DNA of 64,000 nt, taken from contig NZ_CP029343.1 of the NCBI RefSeq assembly GCF_003143515.1, positions 2,852,001 through 2,916,000 on the forward strand. The letters run 5' to 3'. The notes beneath the pieces are model-generated. The model saw only the letters and a program-made list of their open reading frames with translations. It searched no databases and was not told the DNA's origin. Each line of letters opens with the position of its first letter. Position 1 is the first letter of the stretch. The position numbers and the translations under genes were made by a program. Positions 37,982 through 45,253 of the stretch are shown here, piece after piece. The stretch comes from Massilia oculi. GTDB lineage: Bacteria > Pseudomonadota > Gammaproteobacteria > Burkholderiales > Burkholderiaceae_D.

Positions 37982-38875
37982 ATGAGCGACGCACACAACG
38001 AACACCAATCCCTCATCCGCACGCCAAAACAGCTCGTCGTCGCCGTCACGGGATTTTTCCTGGTTATTGTTCTAGGCATCATATTGCTGGTCGTTTTCGT
38101 GACCAGTACCGCTACCACAGGCGCCGGCACCGACAGCCAGAGCGCCGAAGCGATCTCCAACCGCATCCGCCCCGTCTCCGAAGAAGGATTCACCCTGGTC
38201 GACGCCAACGCGCCGCGCGTGCTGCAGGCCGGCGGCGCCGTCTATGCCGCCACCTGCGCGGCCTGCCATGACAGCGGCATGGCAGGCGCGCCGAAGACCG
38301 GCGACAACGCCGCCTGGGGCGCGCGCCTGGCGCAGGGCTATGACACCATTCTCAAGCACGCCATCGAAGGCATCCGCGCGATGCCGGCCAAGGGCGGCAA
38401 CCCGGACCTGGACAACCTGGAGGTCGAGCGCGCCGTCGTCTTCATGACCAACAAGAGCGGCGCCAGCTTCAAGGAGCCGGCCGAGCCCGCGCCCGCCCCG
38501 GCAGCCGCCGAGGCGCCGGCCGCTGGCGCCGCTGCGCCGGCCACTGCAGCAGCTCCGGCGCCAGGCGCGGCGGCAACGCCCGCCCCGTCCGCTGCAACTA
38601 CCGCCGCGCCAGCCATTGCCAGTGCCGACGCCGGCAAGAAAGCCTACGATTCGGCCTGTATCGCCTGTCATGGCGCTGGCATCGCCGGTGCGCCAAAGTT
38701 CGGCGACAAGGCGGCCTGGACGGCACGTCTCGGCCAAGGCGGCAACGTAATGTACGAGCACGCGCTCAAGGGCTTCCAAGGCAAGACCGGCTTCATGCCG
38801 CCGAAAGGCGGCTCCACCCTTCCCGATGCGGACGTCAAGGCGGCCGTCGATTACATGGTCGCCGCCGTGAAATAA
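37982..38875 (+). CDS. dihaem cytochrome c (c5-like), membrane-anchored
   Basis: This 297-residue protein is anchored by one N-terminal transmembrane helix (residues 18-40), with the rest in the periplasm. It has two class I cytochrome c domains with haem sites CAACH (92-96) and CIACH (226-230). Met ligands are in IRAMPAKGG and GFMPPKGG. The domains are joined by an Ala/Pro-rich linker (about 167-212). It would carry electrons in the respiratory chain, for example to a terminal oxidase. An AAGGAA sits before the ATG. It appears independent of the EPS genes. Confidence 0.92.
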   Translation: MSDAHNEHQSLIRTPKQLVVAVTGFFLVIVLGIILLVVFVTSTATTGAGTDSQSAEAISNRIRPVSEEGFTLVDANAPRVLQAGGAVYAATCAACHDSGMAGAPKTGDNAAWGARLAQGYDTILKHAIEGIRAMPAKGGNPDLDNLEVERAVVFMTNKSGASFKEPAEPAPAPAAAEAPAAGAAAPATAAAPAPGAAATPAPSAATTAAPAIASADAGKKAYDSACIACHGAGIAGAPKFGDKAAWTARLGQGGNVMYEHALKGFQGKTGFMPPKGGSTLPDADVKAAVDYMVAAVK

Positions 38876-38905
38876 AGTACGCAGCGACAGCGCATTGCGG
38901 CAAAA

Positions 38906-38933
38906 AAAAGCACCCGGTCGGGTGCTTTTTGTT
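38906..38933. terminator. bidirectional terminator between cytochrome and PEP-CTERM genes
   Basis: AAAAGCACCC/GGGTGCTTTT forms a strong 10-bp stem with a GGTC loop, flanked by A and T runs. It lies between convergent genes and can end both transcripts. Confidence 0.87.
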
Positions 38934-38987
38934 TTAAAAAGATCATGAACGTTGCCTTGGCGCAACGCAACAATACCATCTTGCCGA

Positions 38988-39629
38988 TCAATGCTGGCGG
39001 CGTCGGCGCGCAGCCAACATTGCCATCATTCCAAGCCCGATCAGCAATACGCCGGCTGGTTCAGGAACCGCAGCAGGCCGCTCACTGACAAAGAAATCGA
39101 AATTGATGCCCAGGATGCCTTGTCCACCTAGGGCTGCGCTCTCGAATACCAGATCCGCGGTCGGGAAAAAACCATCCCAGGGGGCGGCCTGGCCAACCTC
39201 ATCGACAAGATTGCCGGAATCGGTCAACAGTTTACTATTGGAATCAAGAAAAGAAACGCGCGCATCATAAAGGAATACCGAACGCAGCAAATCCAAGCCG
39301 TCGCCAAACGTTCCAATACCGTAGACACCGGTTTCATCTGCCACCGGGAACAGATCGCGATCGGCGCGCAACTGGATACTGATGAGCGAGCGGCCATTAC
39401 CCAGCTCGGTTTCGGATTCCGAGACAGTAATCGGCAAGAATTCCCATGCGCCGAGTTCGCTTATTCCATCGAAAGTGGCAAGAGCATAAAAAGCTTCGTT
39501 GCTATTATCCCGGTCGAGATACAAGGAATACGTCGATCCTGCTGCGACGACAGGCGCGGCAACGGCGGCCTGGGGCGCCAGTGCCAGGGTTGCCATCATG
39601 ACAAGGATCGATCCAATCAATCTGTACAC
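38988..39629 (-). CDS. PEP-CTERM sorting-domain protein
   Basis: This 213-residue exported protein has a signal peptide (cleavage probably after AVAA near residue 25) and a PEP-CTERM tail. The tail consists of VPEP at 188-191, a hydrophobic helix at about 193-206 and a basic end RRRR (208-211). Exosortase A should process it at the VPEP site and deliver it to the cell surface or EPS matrix. The middle is mostly beta-strand without a recognised enzyme domain. It is the only PEP-CTERM protein seen in the window. A sigma-54-type promoter precedes it at 39,670-39,686. Confidence 0.93.
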   Translation of the reverse strand: MYRLIGSILVMMATLALAPQAAVAAPVVAAGSTYSLYLDRDNSNEAFYALATFDGISELGAWEFLPITVSESETELGNGRSLISIQLRADRDLFPVADETGVYGIGTFGDGLDLLRSVFLYDARVSFLDSNSKLLTDSGNLVDEVGQAAPWDGFFPTADLVFESAALGGQGILGINFDFFVSERPAAVPEPAGVLLIGLGMMAMLAARRRRQH

Positions 39630-39669
39630 ATTTCTCTCCTTACTAAAAACATCGAATGCTTAATTTCTA

Positions 39670-39686
39670 AGCAATAAGTATGCCGA
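39670..39686 (-). promoter_or_regulatory. sigma-54 promoter of the PEP-CTERM gene
   Basis: On the minus strand CGGCAT-ACTTA-TTGCT gives GG and GC ten bases apart and a perfect TTGCT -12 element. The start of transcription would fall near 39,659, about 30 bases before the ATG at 39,629. PrsR, a sigma-54 activator, is encoded in the same window. Confidence 0.72.
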
Positions 39687-39746
39687 GTACCTTTTCTTTG
39701 GAAAATCAATTGCTTGAACAGGCATCGTCGGAATCGTCCCTCTGCG

Positions 39747-39765
39747 CTGTAAAGTATCCCGACAG
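39747..39765 (-). promoter_or_regulatory. candidate PrsR-binding (PEP-CTERM box) element
   Basis: On the minus strand CTGTCGGGATACTTTACAG has inverted CTGT/ACAG ends. It is centred about 97 bases upstream of the predicted start site, the usual place for an enhancer of a sigma-54 promoter. The link to PrsR is inference. Confidence 0.45.
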
Positions 39766-40216
39766 CACCTTTCGGCAGCGAGATCCGCTAACGCGCCCCA
39801 GTCCCGCTCGCTGACGCACCTGCCTTTTTCGATCCCGACTCCCTCCATCGCTGCATCTCGCTCCTGCCTTGCATCCGCATTTCTATTTGAAATGTATGTG
39901 GATTCATGCGTGATCCATTCGTACGCGTCTCTGCGGAGTTTTTCTCTTTGGCGATCAGGAACCGTCGATACCGGCTTCCCGAACCACCATTTATTCTTTC
40001 AGGAAATATTAAGCAGGCCTCCTTGAAAGCACATCGCCACTAAAAAAATGATTGCAAGAAATAGTTGCACTTTATACTCGATTATTCGCAATTGTTAAAC
40101 ATTTCCATTTTGCACTGTCACAATTCGTTACAAGTGTCTCCGAGTAAACATCGTATGCTTCAAAACTTTCCAGCAGGAATAATTCCATTTGGAATTTCTT
40201 TACAGGACTAAATCAC

Positions 40217-41671
40217 ATGCAACGATTCCGCACCAATTCGTCGAGCAAATCCGTCAACTTTCGCCTGAGCGCCGCGTTGCTGATGGCGCTGGCGGCTGTG
40301 GGCGGCGCCTCGGCCGCCACCCTGTCGGTGGGCCCGGGCAAGACCTATGCGGCGCCGTGCGCCGCCTTTGCCAAGGCCAAGGCCGGCGACATCGTCGAGA
40401 TCGACGGCAGCAAGACCTATAGCGGCGACGTCTGCGCCATCAGTACGAGCAAACTCATCATCCGCGGCGTGAACGGCCGCCCGAAGATCGATGCCGCCGG
40501 CAAGAACGCACAGGGCAAGGCGATCTGGGTCGTCAAGGGCAATGACATCACGGTCGAGAACGTCGAGATGTTTGGCGCGAAGGTGCCGGACAAGAACGGC
40601 GCCGCGCTGCGGCTCGAGGGCACCAACTTCACGCTGCGCTCCTCTTACCTGCACGGCAATGAAAACGGCATCCTGAGCGGCACCAACACCAGCAGTCATA
40701 TCGTGATCGAATACAGCGAGTTCGGACGCAATGGCGGAGGTGACGGTTATTCGCACAACCTGTACATCGGCAACGTCGGCAGTCTTGTGTTCCGCTACAA
40801 CTACTCGCACGATGCCTGGGTCGGCCACAACCTGAAGTCACGCGCCCGCGTCAATACCATCAGCTACAACCGCTTCTCGAGCACTCCGTCGGGCAGCCTC
40901 AAGGCCGGCACGCCGAGCTACGAGATCGACCTGCCGAACGCCGGTACCGCCTATGTGATCGGCAACGTGATCCACCAGCCTGCCGTCCACAACAATCCGG
41001 GCATGCTGGCCTACGGCATGGAAGGCGCGACGAACCCGGGCAAGGACCTGTATGTCGTGAACAATACCTTCATCAATGACGACAGCTCGCGCGGCACCTT
41101 CGTGCTCGTCGGCAGCAAGGTCACCACGCCTGTCCTGCTGCAGAACAATATCTTCAGCGGCATCGGTAGCGTGACCAGCCAGGGCAGCGCCATCCAGAAG
41201 AGCAACTACCGCTCGGTGGCCGCCGGTTTCGTCAACCGCGCGCTGTTCGACCTGCATCCGCTCGCCAATGCGCTGGTGATCAATGCCGGCACGGCGCCGG
41301 GCAAGTCGGCGGCCGGCGTCAGCCTGGCGCCGACCGCGCAATACAAGCATACGGCGGCCAGCGAGAGCCGTTCGGCATCCGGCGCACTCGATATCGGTGC
41401 GTACGAGGCCTCGGGGTCGACGTCGACGCCATCGAACCCGGCGCCGGCTCCAGCCCCGTCGCCGGCGCCGGGCACGCCCGAAACCTGGAACCAGTGCGCC
41501 ACCGAGGGTTATACCTGTTCCTTCACCGGCACCCGCGAAGTGCGCTTCGGTGTATCGGGCGCCTACAGCACCAAGGTCATCACCGCCAAGACCGCCTGCA
41601 CCACCAAGGTGTTCGGCGATCCGAAGAAGGGTATGTCGAAGACCTGCAGCTATTCCAGCCTGGCGCGCTGA
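40217..41671 (+). CDS. secreted beta-helix protein with Cys-containing C-terminal domain
   Basis: This 484-residue secreted protein has a signal peptide (cleavage near GASA, residue 33). A right-handed parallel beta-helix of about 350 residues follows, with repeated IVIEYSEFG, LVFRYNYSH, ISYNRFSS and VVNNTFIND rungs. A Pro/Ala/Ser linker near 413-425 leads to a terminal domain of about 58 residues with four Cys (WNQCATEGYTCSFTG ... CTTKVFGDPKKG ... CSYSS). Similar terminal domains occur on bacterial polysaccharide-acting enzymes, where they may bind sugar. ACAGGAC precedes the ATG. It may act on the EPS; activity is unproven. No PEP-CTERM tail is present. Confidence 0.8.
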   Translation: MQRFRTNSSSKSVNFRLSAALLMALAAVGGASAATLSVGPGKTYAAPCAAFAKAKAGDIVEIDGSKTYSGDVCAISTSKLIIRGVNGRPKIDAAGKNAQGKAIWVVKGNDITVENVEMFGAKVPDKNGAALRLEGTNFTLRSSYLHGNENGILSGTNTSSHIVIEYSEFGRNGGGDGYSHNLYIGNVGSLVFRYNYSHDAWVGHNLKSRARVNTISYNRFSSTPSGSLKAGTPSYEIDLPNAGTAYVIGNVIHQPAVHNNPGMLAYGMEGATNPGKDLYVVNNTFINDDSSRGTFVLVGSKVTTPVLLQNNIFSGIGSVTSQGSAIQKSNYRSVAAGFVNRALFDLHPLANALVINAGTAPGKSAAGVSLAPTAQYKHTAASESRSASGALDIGAYEASGSTSTPSNPAPAPAPSPAPGTPETWNQCATEGYTCSFTGTREVRFGVSGAYSTKVITAKTACTTKVFGDPKKGMSKTCSYSSLAR

Positions 41672-41720
41672 TCGACCGTCCTGCGCCACGGCGTGGGACG
41701 AGCATGACGCACCGGTCGCC

Positions 41721-42914
41721 CTACCTCGCGGCGCTCTTCCTGGACACCAGGCGCCAGTACAGCTGCTTCGCATACGGTTCTGGGCGCGACTGCATCGCGA
41801 TCAGGTCTTGCAGCAGCCGTTCGGGAGCACGCCGCATGATGCGCGCGACCGGCGGCACGGCAAAGTTGCGGCGCGCGATCTGCTCGGCGATTTCCTTGTT
41901 CAGGAGCGAGGACTCCTTCAGGACCAGGGCGATGAACAGGTCGCGCACGCGCCGGTAGGCCGCAAGGTCGAAGGCCCGGTTGTAGTTGTCGAGCTTGCCG
42001 GCGATCTCCAGGGTCAGCTGGGTCCGCAGGCATTTCCAGCAGGTCGAGCAGTTCACCACGCCCGCCTTCGGCTTCACGCAGACGTCGAGCGTGTCGAACG
42101 TCGCCGGTTCATCGGCAATCAGCTCGGTCTTTTCGAAACGCGTGAACTGGCCGCCGGCCGAGATGCACTGGGTGGTCTCGGTCGACAGCAGCGCCACGCC
42201 GACCGCGTCGGAGAAGCCCATGTACTCGGTCTCGTTGACGAAGGCATCCCGGTAATGCACCGCCGATGAATAGAGGAACTTGGCGCAGGCATTCTGGAAC
42301 AGGAGCGCGGTCGCACAGTTGCGGATGGTGTGGGTCTTCTCGAACTTCGAGCGCATCACCTCGTCAAGATTGGACGTCACCGGAAGGAACGGCAGGCCCA
42401 TCGCGCGGCTCTCGAGCCGGCGGTAGCGTTCCTCGAAGATCTGCTGGTCGTTCCCGGTCTGGCCGTGGGAACCGACATTATTGAACAGCAAGTGGGTTAC
42501 CCGGAACTCGGGCGGCACGTCCTTCGTGTGGCTGAGGATGGTTGCGAATGAGTCGACCCCGGCCGAAAAGCCGGTGAACACCCCGGCGCCGCCATGCGTC
42601 CTGGTCGTCAGGCGCCTGGCGACGATGGCAATCGGCTTGCGCGCCGCCTCGAGCGTGCGCAGGAAGGCCAGGTAGTATTGCGTGACGTTGTAGTACAGCT
42701 GGCTGGACAGTTCTCCCTCGACCACGATGTCGAGGCCCTCGCGCATCGCGCGCGGCAGCAATACCAGCAGGAAGCTGTCGGCCGCATCGACCGGCCGCAA
42801 CGGCGTTTCGAACCACAATGTCTCGTCTCCGCCGGGAAAGCGGAGCCGGGCACTGATCCTGTAAGGTCCCTCCCCCTCGATGCGGGGCGGCTCGATGGTG
42901 ACTACGCTGTTCAT
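41721..42914 (-). CDS. PP-loop ATPase-like protein of unknown function
   Basis: This 397-residue soluble protein has an ATP-pyrophosphatase (PP-loop) signature FSAGVDS at 116-122, as in QueC-, GuaA- and asparagine synthetase-like enzymes that adenylate a substrate. A CxxCxxC cluster (Cys289, Cys292, Cys295) in NCSTCWKCLRTQ suggests a zinc or iron-sulphur site, as in some RNA- or nucleobase-modifying relatives. The first 100 residues are an extra N-terminal beta-rich domain. The Met at 42,914 is chosen; the longer frame from 42,998 is doubtful. It is monocistronic and convergent with the beta-helix gene. I do not recognise a named family. Confidence 0.7.
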   Translation of the reverse strand: MNSVVTIEPPRIEGEGPYRISARLRFPGGDETLWFETPLRPVDAADSFLLVLLPRAMREGLDIVVEGELSSQLYYNVTQYYLAFLRTLEAARKPIAIVARRLTTRTHGGAGVFTGFSAGVDSFATILSHTKDVPPEFRVTHLLFNNVGSHGQTGNDQQIFEERYRRLESRAMGLPFLPVTSNLDEVMRSKFEKTHTIRNCATALLFQNACAKFLYSSAVHYRDAFVNETEYMGFSDAVGVALLSTETTQCISAGGQFTRFEKTELIADEPATFDTLDVCVKPKAGVVNCSTCWKCLRTQLTLEIAGKLDNYNRAFDLAAYRRVRDLFIALVLKESSLLNKEIAEQIARRNFAVPPVARIMRRAPERLLQDLIAMQSRPEPYAKQLYWRLVSRKSAAR

Positions 42915-43010
42915 GTGCGATCCACGTGGCGATGCAAATATTGCAAAAGTATAACTTATCTCCTGCGCACGGGGCGCACGCAATTTTCTCCAGTGCAATC
43001 GATCAAGCCG

Positions 43011-43044
43011 AAAAAAGGGCCCGGCCGACTGCCCGGCCGGGCCC
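43011..43044 (-). terminator. terminator after the first M13 peptidase gene
   Basis: On the minus strand an 11-bp perfect GC stem (GGGCCCGGCCG and complement, 6-base loop) is followed by TTTTTT. It lies about 40 bases after the stop of the peptidase gene at 43,086. Confidence 0.88.
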
Positions 43045-43085
43045 TGTACGCTGATGGGACTACCCCGGAAACGGGGTCGCCATGC

Positions 43086-45176
43086 TTACCAGATGATCAC
43101 GCGATCCTTCGGCGCCAGGTACATCTTGTCGCCCGGCTTGACCCCGAACGCCTCGTAGAATCCCGGCTGGTTCTTCAGGGTGCCGTTGGCGCGGTACTGC
43201 GCCGGCGAGTGCGGGTCGGTCTTGATCTGGGCGATCTGCGCCGGCTCGCGCATCTTGGTGCGCCACACCTGGCCCCAGCCCATGTAGAAGCGCTGGTCGC
43301 CGGTGAGACCGTCGATGACGGGCGCCGGTTTGCCCTTCAGCGAGATCTTGTAGGCTTTATAGGCGATCGCCAGGCCCGAGTTGTCGCCGATGTTCTCGCC
43401 CAGGGTCAGTTCGCCGTTGACGTTATAGCCTTCCAGGGGACTGAAGGCGGCGTATTGCGCGATCAGCGCTTTCGTCTTCTCGCCGAAACGCTTGCCGTCT
43501 TCCTCGGTCCACCAGTTGCGCATATTGCCGTCGCCGTCGTACTGCGAACCCTGGTCGTCGAAGCCGTGGCTGATCTCGTGGCCGATCACGGCGCCGATGC
43601 CGCCGTAGTTGACGGCGTCGTCGGCATTGGCGTCGAAGAACGGCGGCTGCAGGATCGCGGCCGGGAACACGATCTCGTTCAGTTCCGGGTTGTAGTAGGC
43701 GTTGACGGTCTGCGGCGTCATGCCCCACTCGTCGCGGTCGATCGGCTTGCCGAGTTTGTTCAGTTCGCGGTTGTATTCCACTTCGCGCGAACGCATCACG
43801 TTGCCGACCAGGTCATCGCGCTTGACGGTGAGCGCGGTGTATTCCTTCCACTTGTTCGGGTAGCCGATCTTCGGCGTGAACTTGGCCAGCTTGGCCTGCG
43901 CTTCCTTCTTGGTCGCGGGGCTCATCCAGTCCAGGGTGTCGATCGACTCCTTGTAGGCGGCCAGCAGGTTGTTGACCAGCACTTCCATGTGCGCCTTGCG
44001 CTCGGCCGGGAAGTGCTTGGCCACATACAGCTTGCCCACCGCGTCGCCCAGGCTCGACTCCAGGGTCGAGACGCCGCGCTTCCAGCGTGGCTCCAGTTGC
44101 GGGATGCCGGCCAGGGTGGTGCCGTTGAAGGCGAAGCGCTGGTCCACGAACGCCTTCGACAGGTAGTTGGCGTAGCCGTTCAAGGTCTGGAACTGCAGAT
44201 AGGCTTTCCAGGTCTCCAGCGGTACGCGACCAAGCACCTCGGCGAAGCCTTTCAGGTAGGTCGGCTGGCTCACGATCAGGTAGTCGGCCTTGCCCTGCAG
44301 GCCCGAGGCCTTGAGCCACTGTTGCCAGTCATAGCCCGGCGCCATCGCGGCCAGCTTGTCCAGCTCGACCTTGTTGTAGGTCTTGATCGGGTCGCGGTTC
44401 TCGACCTTGGTCCACTGGACCCTGGCCAGTTCGGTTTCCAGCGCGACGATGGCCTTGGCGTCTTTCGCCGCGTTCTTGCCGCCGGCCAGCGCCAGCATCT
44501 TCTCGACGTGCTGCTGGTACTTGGCGCGGGTGTCGGCCAGCTTGGCGTCGTCGGTTTTCAGGTAATAGTCGCGGTCAGGCATGCCCAGGCCGGCCTGGTA
44601 CAGGTCGGCCACGTACTTGGTCGAATCCTTGGCATCCTGGTGGATGAAGAACACGAACGGCACATTCACGCCGATGCGGCCCAGGTGGGCGAACATGGCC
44701 GGCAGTTCGGCCTTGCTCTTGACCGCGTTGATCTTGCCCAGTTCGCCGGCCAGGGGCTTGGCGCCCAGCTGTTCCAGGCGCGCCTCGTCCATGTAGCTGG
44801 CGTAGAAGTCGCCGATCTTGCGCGCCTCGGTGCCGTTGGCCGCGCTCTTTTCCATGGCGGCCTTCTCGATGATGGCGCGCAGCTGCGGCAGGGTGTCGTC
44901 GCGCAGCTGGTGGAAGGCGCCCCAGGTCGACTTGTCGGCCGGGATCTCGACCGTCTTGAGCCACTTGCCGTTGAGGTGTTCGAAGAAGTCGTCCTGCGGA
45001 CGCACGCCCGCCTCGATGTACTGGGTCGCGATTCCCGACGCGGCGCCGGCCTTGGCGGCGCTGGCATTGGCGGCAGTGGCAGTGGCAGGGGCGGCGCCGG
45101 CGCCGGCGCCGGATTCTGCGTGCGCGAAGGAAGCCACCAGCACGAGTGCCGCGGCGCTGAACAGATGTCGTTTCAT
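43086..45176 (-). CDS. M13 family zinc metallopeptidase (copy 1)
   Basis: This neprilysin/PepO-type endopeptidase of 696 residues has a signal peptide (ending about residue 20, AHA). The zinc motif HEISH is near residue 530, followed by the third zinc ligand Glu in NGELTLGENIGDNSG near 595. It should cut small peptides in the periplasm or outside. A GA-rich ribosome-binding site lies before the ATG. A close paralogue is immediately upstream (45,254-47,329), and a terminator lies between the two, so this copy probably has its own promoter or depends on read-through. Confidence 0.92.
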   Translation of the reverse strand: MKRHLFSAAALVLVASFAHAESGAGAGAAPATATAANASAAKAGAASGIATQYIEAGVRPQDDFFEHLNGKWLKTVEIPADKSTWGAFHQLRDDTLPQLRAIIEKAAMEKSAANGTEARKIGDFYASYMDEARLEQLGAKPLAGELGKINAVKSKAELPAMFAHLGRIGVNVPFVFFIHQDAKDSTKYVADLYQAGLGMPDRDYYLKTDDAKLADTRAKYQQHVEKMLALAGGKNAAKDAKAIVALETELARVQWTKVENRDPIKTYNKVELDKLAAMAPGYDWQQWLKASGLQGKADYLIVSQPTYLKGFAEVLGRVPLETWKAYLQFQTLNGYANYLSKAFVDQRFAFNGTTLAGIPQLEPRWKRGVSTLESSLGDAVGKLYVAKHFPAERKAHMEVLVNNLLAAYKESIDTLDWMSPATKKEAQAKLAKFTPKIGYPNKWKEYTALTVKRDDLVGNVMRSREVEYNRELNKLGKPIDRDEWGMTPQTVNAYYNPELNEIVFPAAILQPPFFDANADDAVNYGGIGAVIGHEISHGFDDQGSQYDGDGNMRNWWTEEDGKRFGEKTKALIAQYAAFSPLEGYNVNGELTLGENIGDNSGLAIAYKAYKISLKGKPAPVIDGLTGDQRFYMGWGQVWRTKMREPAQIAQIKTDPHSPAQYRANGTLKNQPGFYEAFGVKPGDKMYLAPKDRVIIW

Positions 45177-45207
45177 GGTTCTCTCTCTCTTTGTTGTGAG
45201 TGCAATG

Positions 45208-45240
45208 CAAAACGGGCCGGCGCTCGTGACGCCGGCCCGT
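45208..45240 (-). terminator. terminator between the two M13 peptidase genes
   Basis: On the minus strand ACGGGCCGGCG and CGCCGGCCCGT form an 11-bp stem with a 7-base loop, followed by TTTT. It lies right after the stop of the upstream peptidase gene. Confidence 0.82.
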
Positions 45241-45253
45241 CGATGGGACCAGA

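Larger units (their letters stand above)
39630..40216. other. AT-rich intergenic region
   Basis: This 587-base gap lies between divergent genes. The side toward the PEP-CTERM gene holds the sigma-54 promoter and the CTGT-N11-ACAG element, listed separately. The side toward the beta-helix gene shows no GG-N10-GC element and no clear sigma-70 promoter. An ORF at 39,660-39,848 overlaps these signals and is not believed. Confidence 0.55.

Noticed and set aside
39660..39848. 62-residue open frame on the minus strand
   Set aside because: It overlaps the sigma-54 promoter and box of the PEP-CTERM gene and has no recognisable features.
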